A stretch of DNA of 19,738 bases from positions 1 to 19,738 of the forward strand of contig SKPV01000005.1 of assembly GCA_007119345.1 (NCBI GenBank), read 5' to 3'. Position numbers and translations under genes: made by a program. The notes beneath the pieces were generated by a model that saw only the letters and a program-made list of their open reading frames with translations, searched no databases and was not told the origin of the DNA. Position 1 is the stretch's first letter. Every line of letters starts with the position of its first letter. This document shows, piece after piece, positions 13,035 to 19,738 of this stretch. This stretch comes from Halovivax sp. (GTDB taxonomy: Archaea > Halobacteriota > Halobacteria > Halobacteriales > Natrialbaceae).

Positions 13035-13143
13035 ACGGCGCGCTCCGCGCGCCGTTTCACCGCGAGCGAGGCCGGAGGCCGAGATCGCGGCCTTTTCGGT
13101 GCAGATTTTTGCTCCGAGTGGTGTGCGAACGAAGTGAGCGCAC
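13035..13143. repeat. Palindromic repeat cluster between convergent GrpB and EF-2 genes
   Basis: A perfect palindrome at 13035-13055 has 9-bp arms around TCC, the same centre as the palindromes inside DUF1028. Bases 13070-13080 read GGCC-GGA-GGCC. A third, imperfect inverted repeat pairs GTGCG (13123-13127) with CGCAC (13139-13143). A T5 run at 13106-13110 could end plus-strand transcription from GrpB. Confidence 0.6.
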
Positions 13144-13152
13144 CCGAGGAGG

Positions 13153-13157
13153 AAAAA
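13153..13157 (-). terminator. T-tract terminator of EF-2
   Basis: On the minus strand, CCTTTTTCC follows the EF-2 TAA after 5 nt. Such short U-runs are sufficient terminators in archaea. Confidence 0.45.
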
Positions 13158-13162
13158 GGTCC

Positions 13163-15349
13163 TTAGAAGTAGTCGATGCTCGGGGGCAGCTCGAGCTTCA
13201 TGCCCTTGCGCTCGCGGATCTCCATGATCTTTTCGACCTGGAGCGAGTCGGCCATGACCTCGAAGCCGGCGTTCTCGGTGTTCCAGGCGGCCCGCCCTTC
13301 GGTCGCCGAGCGGATGTCGCTCGAGAAGCCGATCATCTCGTCGACGGGCGCGATGCCCTCGACGACCATGAGGTCGCCCTCCTGGTACATGTCGTCGACG
13401 CGACCGCGCCGACCCTGGATCTCGCCGGAGGCGGCGCCCATGTGGTCGTTGGGGACGTCGATGCGAACGTCCTGCATCGGCTCCATCAGCGCGATGTGGG
13501 CGTCGATCAGCGACTTGTGGACGGCCTCGCGGGTCGCCGGGATGACCTGGGCGGGACCCCGGTGGATGGTGTCCTCGTGGAGCTTCGCGTCGTGCAGGCG
13601 GATGAGGGTGCCCTGGACGGGCTCGTTCGCGAGCGGACCGTTGTCGAGGGACTCCTCGAGACCCTCGACGAACAGCTCCATCGTCTCGTTCAGGTGCTGG
13701 ATACCCTTCGTCTGATCGAGCAGGATGTTCGCGCCGTGGATGTGTTCGACGACCTGGGCGTCGTCCTTGTCCATCCCGGCTTCCATCAGCGCCTCGCGGC
13801 GCTCGAGTTCGGGCATGTCCATCGACGCCTCGCCCCGCTTGACCACCTCGACGAGCTCGTCCGAGAGCGGCTCGGCGGAGATGTAAAACCGGTTGTGGCG
13901 GTTGGGCGAGATGCCCTCGACGGTGTCGCTCGCGCGCTGGGGCGCCTCGCGGTAGACGACGATCGGTTCGCCGGTGTGGACGGGGATCCCCTGGTTGGTC
14001 TGGATGCGCTGGGTGATGACCTCGAGGTGGAGCTCGCCCTGTCCGGAGATGAGGTGCTCGCCGGTGTCCTCGTTGATCGTGATCTGGATGGTCGGGTCCT
14101 CCTTGGAGACCTGGCGCAGCGTCTCGATGAGCTTCGGCAGGTCGTCCATGTTCTGGGCCTCGACGCTCTTCGTGATGACCGGTTCGGAGATGTGCTCGAT
14201 CGACTCGAACGGCGTCATCTCGACGCTCGAGACGGTCGAACCGGCGATCGCGTCGCGGAGACCGGTGACGGCCGCGATGTTGCCCGCCGGGACGTGCTCG
14301 ACGTCCTCTCGTTCGCCGCCCATGTAGATGCCGACGCTCTGGACGCGGTTTCTGCCCGCGGTGCCGGAGACGTACAGCTCCTGGCCCTTCTCGATGGTGC
14401 CGGAGAAGACGCGGCCGATGGCGACCTCGCCCGCGTGCGGATCGAGTTCGATGTCGGTGACCATCAGCACGACGTCGCCGTCCTCGTCGACGACCCGCAT
14501 CGATTCCGCGAGATCGGACTCGGCGTCGCCGCGCCAGATCCGGGGGATACGGCGAGGCTGGGCGTCGACCGGGTTCGGGAAGTGTTCACAGACCATGTCG
14601 AGGACGACGTTCGACAGGGGCGTCCGTTCGTGGAGCTCCTTGCGCTTGTCGGCCTGTTCGAGGTCGATGATGTCGCCGAAGTCCATGCCGGTGCGCTGCA
14701 TCGAGGGCATCGAGACGCCCCACTTGTACAGCGCGGAGCCGAAGCCGACGGTCCCCTCCTCGACGGAGACGCTCCAGTCGTCGACGTCGTCCATCTCCTC
14801 GGTCATCCCGCGGATGAGCTCGTTGACGTCGCGGATGACGCCCATGAGCCGCTGTTGCATCTCCTGGGGACCCTCCTGGAGCTCCGAGATGAGGCGGTCG
14901 ACCTTGTTGATGAACAGCGCCGGCTTGACGCCCTCGCGCAGCGCCTGGCGAAGCACCGTCTCGGTCTGGGGCATCGCGCCCTCGACGGCGTCGACGACCA
15001 CCAGCGCGCCGTCGACGGCGCGCATCGCCCGGGTGACGTCACCGCCGAAGTCGACGTGGCCCGGCGTGTCGATGAGGTTGATGAGGTGGTTCGTCCCCTC
15101 GTACTCGTGGGTCATCGAGACGTTCGCCGCGTCGATGGTGATCCCGCGCTCTTGCTCGTCTTCTTCCGTGTCCATCGCGAGCTGCTCGCCGGCGGTCTCC
15201 TCCGAGATCATGCCGGCGCCCGCGAGCAGGTTGTCGGAGAGCGTCGTCTTGCCGTGGTCGACGTGCGCGGCGATGGCGATGTTCCGGATGTTCTCCGGGT
15301 TGTCCATCAGCCGTTCGCACTCCTGTACGATCTTCTTGCGTCGGCCCAT
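13163..15349 (-). CDS. fusA: Translation elongation factor 2 (aEF-2)
   Basis: This 728-aa GTPase moves tRNAs and mRNA through the ribosome during elongation. The GTP-binding motifs are intact: P-loop AHVDHGKT (28-35), DTPGH (94-98) and NKVD (148-151). Later domains include GRVFSGTIEKGQELYVSG and the domain IV loop LHEDTIHRGPAQ, whose H596 is the expected diphthamide target. The C-terminus LPPSIDYF is that of haloarchaeal EF-2. The frame is open to a GTG two codons upstream, but the ATG at 15349 is preferred: it gives the conserved MGRRKK start and has GGAGG five nt upstream. It lies apart from rps7, with a DUF5781-like gene on the other strand between them, so it has its own promoter. Confidence 0.98.
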   Translation of the reverse strand: MGRRKKIVQECERLMDNPENIRNIAIAAHVDHGKTTLSDNLLAGAGMISEETAGEQLAMDTEEDEQERGITIDAANVSMTHEYEGTNHLINLIDTPGHVDFGGDVTRAMRAVDGALVVVDAVEGAMPQTETVLRQALREGVKPALFINKVDRLISELQEGPQEMQQRLMGVIRDVNELIRGMTEEMDDVDDWSVSVEEGTVGFGSALYKWGVSMPSMQRTGMDFGDIIDLEQADKRKELHERTPLSNVVLDMVCEHFPNPVDAQPRRIPRIWRGDAESDLAESMRVVDEDGDVVLMVTDIELDPHAGEVAIGRVFSGTIEKGQELYVSGTAGRNRVQSVGIYMGGEREDVEHVPAGNIAAVTGLRDAIAGSTVSSVEMTPFESIEHISEPVITKSVEAQNMDDLPKLIETLRQVSKEDPTIQITINEDTGEHLISGQGELHLEVITQRIQTNQGIPVHTGEPIVVYREAPQRASDTVEGISPNRHNRFYISAEPLSDELVEVVKRGEASMDMPELERREALMEAGMDKDDAQVVEHIHGANILLDQTKGIQHLNETMELFVEGLEESLDNGPLANEPVQGTLIRLHDAKLHEDTIHRGPAQVIPATREAVHKSLIDAHIALMEPMQDVRIDVPNDHMGAASGEIQGRRGRVDDMYQEGDLMVVEGIAPVDEMIGFSSDIRSATEGRAAWNTENAGFEVMADSLQVEKIMEIRERKGMKLELPPSIDYF

Positions 15350-15354
15350 ATACA

Positions 15355-15359
15355 CCTCC
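15355..15359 (-). promoter_or_regulatory. Shine-Dalgarno sequence deciding the EF-2 start
   Basis: GGAGG lies 5 nt before ATG 15349 and overlaps the alternative GTG at 15353-15355. That makes the GTG unlikely as the start. It contrasts with most genes here, which look leaderless. Confidence 0.65.
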
Positions 15360-15548
15360 GTACCGGTAGCGGGGTCAAAAGGGTGCTGTTTCGCGGCCGC
15401 TGTAGGGTTTCAGCGCCCGCGAAGCTCGTCGTGCCTGAAAGGTTCGACGGCGTCTCGCGGCCGCGTCCGGTCGCCGCCCGGTGAACGAGCCGGTCGACCC
15501 GCCAGCGGACCGACGGCCCGACCGACCCACGTGAGAGCGGGCACAACG

Positions 15549-15554
15549 CTATTA
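15549..15554 (+). promoter_or_regulatory. TATA-like promoter element of the DUF5781-like gene
   Basis: CTATTA is centred about 30 nt before the ATG at 15582, consistent with a leaderless or very short leader transcript. Confidence 0.45.
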
Positions 15555-15581
15555 CGGTCACGTTCCCTGGTAATCGTACGC

Positions 15582-16334
15582 ATGAACCTCCGCGTGCAGG
15601 GCCCGGGCCCGACCGCGCCGTTTCTGGGCGCCCGCGACCTCTTCGAAACCGAGCGCGACCTCTCGCTGCCCGTCGAGGTCCGCCTCCGGGACGATCCCGA
15701 CGAGCGGACCTGGGCGGGCCACTACGACGACCGCCACGTACTGAACATCTCCCGGCAGGCCGCCTCGTCGGCGATGGCCCGCGAACTCGCCCTCCACGAG
15801 TTCGCGCACATGGCCCGCCACGAGGAGTCCCACCCCTCCCACGTCCAGTCCACCGAGGAGGTCCTCTACCTCGCGCTCGCCGGTCGGAGCGTCGAGCGCC
15901 GAAAACTCGCCCACTGCTACCAGATCGCCAACCACATGAAGGACATCTACGCCGACGACATCACGCTCTCGGTGGGACCGGGCGAGAAGCTGCTCTCGTT
16001 TCTCGAGTCGAGCCTGGCGAGCGCGGTGGCCGACCGGCCCGCGCCGCCCCGACCCGGTCTCCGGCGGATCTCGACTGGCGCCGACCCCGAGATCACCGCC
16101 GTCAACGCCGCGTTCGCGGTCGCGCTGGCCGAGCGCCACGACCTGATCGACGACGACCACCGACTGTACGACCTCGCACACGCGGCCGCTGACGACGCGC
16201 CGTCCGTCTCGATCGGCCGATTCACCGCCCTCTTCAGGGAGCTGGGGACCGATCCGACCGAGAGCGAGTACCGGCGGGCCCTCGTGGACGGCACCCGCGA
16301 GTACGTCGTCGAGTCGGGCCAGGCGGCGGATTGA
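15582..16334 (+). CDS. DUF5781-like protein with an HExxH motif
   Basis: This 250-aa protein of unknown function has H72-E73-F-A-H76 within ELALHEFAHMARHEESHPSH, the pattern of a zinc-metallopeptidase active helix, with more histidines (H80, H84, H87) close by and a mostly helical remainder. There is no signal peptide or membrane segment, so it should be cytoplasmic. I believe it is the haloarchaeal DUF5781 family, named from memory. Peptidase activity is inference: the third zinc ligand is not obvious. It is divergent from EF-2 (232-bp gap) and convergent with rps7. It has its own TATA-like box at about -30. The upstream open frame from 14328 is antisense to EF-2 and is not used. Confidence 0.8.
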   Translation: MNLRVQGPGPTAPFLGARDLFETERDLSLPVEVRLRDDPDERTWAGHYDDRHVLNISRQAASSAMARELALHEFAHMARHEESHPSHVQSTEEVLYLALAGRSVERRKLAHCYQIANHMKDIYADDITLSVGPGEKLLSFLESSLASAVADRPAPPRPGLRRISTGADPEITAVNAAFAVALAERHDLIDDDHRLYDLAHAAADDAPSVSIGRFTALFRELGTDPTESEYRRALVDGTREYVVESGQAAD

Positions 16335-16488
16335 ACGCCGGTTTCGCGGGCGGCGGGAACGACCGGAGACGGGGCTCGACGGCGATCGCCCGCCAACCGT
16401 GACTCGGAGCGTTCGGACGGGCCCATCGTCCGACCGGGCGATCGACGAACGACGGCGACCGCCCACGGACCGAAGAATCGAGACGGCG

Positions 16489-17106
16489 TTACCGCGCGGC
16501 GGCCGCGACGCGCTCTTTCTCCTCTTTCTGGCCGACGGCGTAGGTGCCGACGTCGCCGTTGGCGGCGCCGATCAGCTGACTGGCGATGGCCTCCTCGGCC
16601 GACGTCGTCGACTTGAACGAGCTGTTTTTGACGCCCTCGGCGAGGAACTTCAGCGCCTGGTCGACGCGGCGCTGGGGGGCCACGTCGACGGCCTTCGGGA
16701 CCGAGATGCCGCCGTACTTCAGGCGGACGGTCTCCTCGCGGGGCGCCGAGTTCTCGACGGCGGTCACGAGCACCTGGACGGGGTTCTCGTCGGTGCGCTC
16801 GTGGATGATGTCGAATCCGTCGCGGACGAGGTTGAGCGTCTGCTGTTTCTTGCCCGTGTTCTCCTCGGTCTGCATCAGACGGTTGATGAAGCGCTCGACG
16901 ACGGAGATCTCGGACTTCTGGAACTGCTTCGAGGCGTGGCGACCCGCGGTGTGGGCGACGGGCGTGACCGAGAGGTATCGCTCCGTCGAGGGGTCGTTGT
17001 ACTGGATCTCGGAGACGTCCCACTTGCCGAAGAGCTTCGCGGTGAGGTCCGAGTCGTCGCCGCCGGCCGGTGCGTCGGGGTCGGGTTGGTCTTCGTCTGC
17101 GCTCAT
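16489..17106 (-). CDS. rps7: Ribosomal protein uS7
   Basis: This 205-aa small-subunit protein nucleates assembly of the 30S head by binding 16S rRNA near the exit site. Family landmarks are WDVSEIQYNDPS, GRHASKQFQKSEISVVERFINRLM, ENPVQVLVTAVENSAPREE and the archaeal C-terminus with EKERVAAAAR. An acidic N-terminal extension (about 1-25) is typical of halophiles. The ATG is one base after the rps12 stop, so the two genes are almost certainly co-transcribed and perhaps translationally coupled. Confidence 0.97.
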   Translation of the reverse strand: MSADEDQPDPDAPAGGDDSDLTAKLFGKWDVSEIQYNDPSTERYLSVTPVAHTAGRHASKQFQKSEISVVERFINRLMQTEENTGKKQQTLNLVRDGFDIIHERTDENPVQVLVTAVENSAPREETVRLKYGGISVPKAVDVAPQRRVDQALKFLAEGVKNSSFKSTTSAEEAIASQLIGAANGDVGTYAVGQKEEKERVAAAAR

Positions 17107-17107
17107 G

Positions 17108-17536
17108 TTATCGCACCGGTTTCTCCGCGTTCCCGCGGACGAGTTCGAGCAGCGAGACGCCGTTTACCTTCTCGACCTTGTAGTTGACCCCCGAGATGTC
17201 GCCCATCGCGCGACCCTTCGCGCCGCCGATGCCGGCGATCGTGACCTCGTCGTGCTCGTCGATGAACGAGATCGCGCCGTCCCCCGGACAGAACGCCGAG
17301 ACCTGCTTGCCGTTCTTGATGAGCTGGACCCGGACGCACTTTCGAATGGCCGAGTTGGGCTGTTTCGCCTCGATGCCGATCTTCTCCAGCACGATGCCGC
17401 GGGCCTGGGGCGCACCCTCGAGCGGGTCCGACTTCTCTCGCAGCCCCCGAGCGCGTCGCGCGTAATCCGAGTCGGACCACCGCTGATTCTGGCGGTCCTT
17501 CTTCAGCTTCCGCGCGGCGTACTTGCCGTTTGCCAT
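17108..17536 (-). CDS. rps12: Ribosomal protein uS12
   Basis: This 142-aa protein belongs to the ribosomal decoding centre. It starts MANGKYAARKLKKDRQNQRW and carries the invariant KQPNSAIRKCVRVQLI and GDGAISFIDEHDEV segments expected of archaeal S12. The length is normal. The frame is open further upstream, but the conserved N-terminus and a TATA-like box about 30 nt before the ATG fix the start. It is the first gene of an rps12-rps7 unit; the lactate monooxygenase-like gene separates it from nusA. Confidence 0.98.
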   Translation of the reverse strand: MANGKYAARKLKKDRQNQRWSDSDYARRARGLREKSDPLEGAPQARGIVLEKIGIEAKQPNSAIRKCVRVQLIKNGKQVSAFCPGDGAISFIDEHDEVTIAGIGGAKGRAMGDISGVNYKVEKVNGVSLLELVRGNAEKPVR

Positions 17537-17563
17537 AGTACCCGTGGCTATCCGACGGACCCA

Positions 17564-17569
17564 CTTAAG
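17564..17569 (-). promoter_or_regulatory. TATA-like promoter of rps12-rps7
   Basis: The palindromic CTTAAG is centred 30 nt before the rps12 ATG in GC-rich DNA. This supports a start of transcription near the ATG, independent of the upstream genes. Confidence 0.5.
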
Positions 17570-17746
17570 CACCCCGTTTCGGGCCGCAGCGACGCCGCGA
17601 GAGCGGTCGACGGGGGTTCGCGAAGCGATCTCGTGGCGTTTCGTCGGTCGAGGCGGACGCTCGTCGCGTGCGAGCGTCCGGGGCCGATCGAAAACCGCGG
17701 CGCCCGGCGTCCCCACCAGACCTCGAACGGTCGTTCGGCGCCCCCG

Positions 17747-18958
17747 TCAGCCCTCGAACGGCGGCTCGCCCTCGCGCGCGAGCATCGATCGATCGAGCTC
17801 GTCGACCGACGCCCGTCCCGATAGCCCCATCGTCAGGTCCAGGTCGGCGAGGAAGTTCCGGCAGACCTCCCGCACCCCGTCGACGCCGTCGATCGCGAGT
17901 CCGTAGGCGTAGGGACGGCCGAGAAACACCATCTCGGCGCCCAGCGCGAGCGCGATCACCGCGTCCGCCCCCCGCCGGATCCCGCTGTCGAAGAGCACGG
18001 GCGCGTCGCCGTAGCCCGCCGCCTCGAGGTGGTCCACGACGGCCGGCAGCGCCTCGATCGCGGGCAACGCGTTGTCGATCTGCCGGCCGCCGTGGTTGGA
18101 GACGATCACGCTATCGGCACCCGACTCGAGGGCCAGCTCGGCGTCCTCCGGGTGGACGATCCCCTTCACGACGATCGGCAACTCGGTGCGCCCGGCGAGC
18201 CACGACAGGTCGTTCCAGGTGAGCGAGGCGTCGCCGAAGACGTCGACGAACTGCATGACGGCCGCATCCTGGTTCTCTTCGGGATCCTGACCGAGCAGCT
18301 CCCGGAAGACCGGGTCGGAGACGTAGTTACCTATCCCCTCACCATCCAGAAACGGGAGGTAGGCCTGCTCGATGTCGCGCTCTCGCCAGCTGATGATGGG
18401 GGTGTCGACGGTGACGACCAGCGCCTCGTAGCCCGCCGCCTCGGCGCGCTCGACGAAGCTCGCGGTCAGGTCCCGGTTCGAGCTCCAGTAGAGCTGGAAC
18501 CAGGCCGGCGCGTCGCCGATCCCCTCGGCGACCGCCTCCATCGGTTCGCTGGCCGCCGTGCTCGCGACGAACGGCAGCCCGAGGTCGGCCGCCGCGCGCC
18601 CCGACGCCAGCTCGCCCTCCTCGTGGAGGATCGACTGGACGCCGATCGGCGCCAGCGCGACCGGCGCCGGGTACTCGGTCCCGAAGAGTTCCACCGAGAG
18701 GTCGCGCTCGGCGACGTCGCGGAGCATCCGGGGCACGATCCGCCACCGCGAGAACGCCGTCCGGTTGGTTCGTTCCGTGCGCTCGGCGCCCGCGCTCCCC
18801 GCGACGTAGGCGTAGGCCTCCGGATCCAGCGCCTCGCGGGCGGCGGCCTCCAGCTCCTCGAACCGCGGCGATAGCGACGGCGGCTGCCCGGCCAGCATCC
18901 CCTGGGTGTAGACCTCGATCAAGCGTTCGCGGCCGTAGGACGATCCGTCGTCGGGCAT
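17747..18958 (-). CDS. FMN-dependent α-hydroxy-acid oxidase, lactate 2-monooxygenase-like
   Basis: This 403-aa cytoplasmic flavoenzyme has the (βα)8 fold of the family. It should oxidise an L-2-hydroxy acid with FMN. Catalytic and FMN residues are present: Y157 (FQLYW), D185 (VTVDTP), K265 (IVVKGI), H289 and R292 (SNHGGRQID), and the phosphate site DSGIRRGADAVIALALGA. The segments YVAGSAGAERT, ERDLSVELFG, LAPIGVQSI and NYVSDPVFR resemble mycobacterial lactate 2-monooxygenase more than lactate dehydrogenase LldD, so the product may be acetate plus CO2; this is inference. A TATA-like box at -29 gives it its own promoter. It sits between nusA and rps12 on the same strand, a metabolic gene inside a translation cluster. 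Confidence 0.88.
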   Translation of the reverse strand: MPDDGSSYGRERLIEVYTQGMLAGQPPSLSPRFEELEAAAREALDPEAYAYVAGSAGAERTERTNRTAFSRWRIVPRMLRDVAERDLSVELFGTEYPAPVALAPIGVQSILHEEGELASGRAAADLGLPFVASTAASEPMEAVAEGIGDAPAWFQLYWSSNRDLTASFVERAEAAGYEALVVTVDTPIISWRERDIEQAYLPFLDGEGIGNYVSDPVFRELLGQDPEENQDAAVMQFVDVFGDASLTWNDLSWLAGRTELPIVVKGIVHPEDAELALESGADSVIVSNHGGRQIDNALPAIEALPAVVDHLEAAGYGDAPVLFDSGIRRGADAVIALALGAEMVFLGRPYAYGLAIDGVDGVREVCRNFLADLDLTMGLSGRASVDELDRSMLAREGEPPFEG

Positions 18959-18983
18959 ACCACCGGATTCGCCGGACGGTCAC

Positions 18984-18990
18984 GTATAGA
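18984..18990 (-). promoter_or_regulatory. TATA-like promoter of the lactate monooxygenase-like gene
   Basis: The minus strand reads TCTATAC, centred 29 nt before the ATG at 18958, within the 88-bp gap after nusA. Transcription is probably independent of the polymerase genes. Confidence 0.55.
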
Positions 18991-19046
18991 TTCGGGCGAA
19001 TGCGACCGTCCGGTTCGAAAATTCGGTCGCTGCCGGATCGCGTCCC

Positions 19047-19466
19047 CTACGTCAACTGCACGTCGTCGATCCCGAAGTGTCGCGCCGCGAGCGTCCGCGC
19101 CGTCTCGATCGTCCGGCCCTCTTTCCCGATCGCGACGCCGCGGTCCTCGTCGGCGACCTCGACGTAGGCGACGGTGTCGTCGTTCTCGCTGATCGTGACG
19201 TTGTAGACCGCCGCCGGGGCGAGGGCGTTGGCGACGAAATCCTCGGGTTCCTCGGCGGCCTCGACGAGTCGAACCGGGTCGCCGACGCGCTCCTCGTAAC
19301 GCCGCACGTGCTCGCCGCCGGGGCCGATCGCCTCGGCCATCTCGCCGCGGGCGACCACGACGACCAGCCGCCCGTCCGCGCGCACGCAGTCCCGACCGGA
19401 GGCGCCGGTGACGTCCTCGAACAGGACGAGGTTGCGAAGCGCCTCGTCGTCGAGGGTGACGTCCAT
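19047..19466 (-). CDS. nusA: Archaeal NusA-family KH-domain protein
   Basis: This 139-aa protein consists of two KH RNA-binding domains: the first has AIGPGGEHVRR (about 46-56) and the second AIGKEGRTIETA (about 112-123), each with the GxxG loop. Archaeal NusA lacks the N-terminal polymerase-binding and S1 domains of bacterial NusA, so this length is normal. It is thought to act in transcription elongation or termination or in rRNA synthesis, but the archaeal role is poorly defined. Its ATG shares one base with the rpoA2 stop (TGATG), indicating translational coupling and one transcript with the polymerase genes. Confidence 0.94.
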   Translation of the reverse strand: MDVTLDDEALRNLVLFEDVTGASGRDCVRADGRLVVVVARGEMAEAIGPGGEHVRRYEERVGDPVRLVEAAEEPEDFVANALAPAAVYNVTISENDDTVAYVEVADEDRGVAIGKEGRTIETARTLAARHFGIDDVQLT

Positions 19467-19738
19467 CAGTCGGCCTGGCTCTCGCGGTCGGTCGTCGACC
19501 CCATCCGGAGGTCGACGTCGCCGGTGCCGAGCTTGATCGGCTTGCCGACGATGACGTTCTCGGTGACGCCGTTCAGGTCGTCGACCTCGCCGTGGATGGC
19601 GGCGTTGAGCAGGTGGTTGACGGTGACCTCGAACGCCGCTCGCGCCAGGACGGACTGCTTCGAGCCGGAGATGCCGTGGCGGCCGATCGACTCGATCGTC
19701 CCCTCGTTGGTCATGATGTCCGCGACCAGCATCAGGTG
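19466..19738 (-). CDS. rpoA2: RNA polymerase subunit A'' (Rpo1C), C-terminal part
   Basis: Only the last 90 residues are in the window; the gene runs off the right edge. ADIMTNEGTIESIGRHGISGSKQSVLARAAFEVTVNHL and VTENVIVGKPIKLGTGDVDL are the conserved end of A'', corresponding to the C-terminal part of the largest bacterial subunit β'. It is the catalytic-core subunit that in archaea is split from A'. It is followed directly by nusA with a one-base overlap. Confidence 0.97.
   Translation of the reverse strand, partial: HLMLVADIMTNEGTIESIGRHGISGSKQSVLARAAFEVTVNHLLNAAIHGEVDDLNGVTENVIVGKPIKLGTGDVDLRMGSTTDRESQAD

Noticed and set aside
13109..15484. 791-codon plus-strand open frame antisense to EF-2
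   Set aside because: It is a mirror of a highly conserved gene in GC-rich DNA. Its translation is a Val/Asp/Arg/Leu-rich string without family motifs.

Overview
The window is high-GC archaeal chromosome from a haloarchaeon (class Halobacteria). The evidence is strongly acidic proteins, twin-arginine signal peptides on exported enzymes, leaderless-looking promoters with a TATA-like box about 26-32 nt before the start codon, an archaeal RNA polymerase A'' / NusA / S12 / S7 / EF-2 cluster, and an archaeal SepF. The genus cannot be decided from the sequence alone.

Layout. (1) 1-2.05 kb: the last codons of an unidentified acidic protein, then on the minus strand a minimal RNase R (RNB domain only) with a small zinc-ribbon protein upstream. 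(2) 2.25-3.75 kb: a plus-strand PUA-domain RNA-binding protein facing a minus-strand DUF1028 (Ntn-hydrolase-like) protein. The DUF1028 gene carries an in-frame pair of palindromes. (3) 3.87-9.56 kb: three consecutive minus-strand, Tat-exported, halolysin-type subtilisin proteases separated by AT-rich spacers. All share signal peptide, I9-like propeptide and catalytic domain but differ at the C-terminus: CFI-box anchor; FN3-like domain plus CFI-box anchor; 15-Asp linker plus Ig/PKD-like domain. (4) 9.8-13 kb: plus-strand sepF, a class II-like Fic AMP-transferase with a C-terminal winged helix, and a GrpB-family protein, with one minus-strand DUF7344-like winged-helix protein. (5) 13.1-19.7 kb: the minus-strand cluster read as rpoA2-nusA-[lactate 2-monooxygenase-like enzyme]-rps12-rps7-[DUF5781-like HExxH protein on the opposite strand]-EF-2.

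How the genes fit together. The right-hand third is core transcription and translation machinery; rpoA2/nusA overlap by one base and rps12/rps7 are one base apart, so each pair is probably co-transcribed. The middle block is an accessory extracellular-proteolysis locus. The most interesting part is the first two proteases: their C-terminal CFI-box modules are more alike (about 89% of residues by hand count) than their catalytic domains (about 74%), with a 46-nt stretch identical at every base. That suggests gene conversion or strong constraint on a membrane-anchoring or processing module whose function is not established. No tRNA, rRNA, CRISPR array or transposase gene was found.
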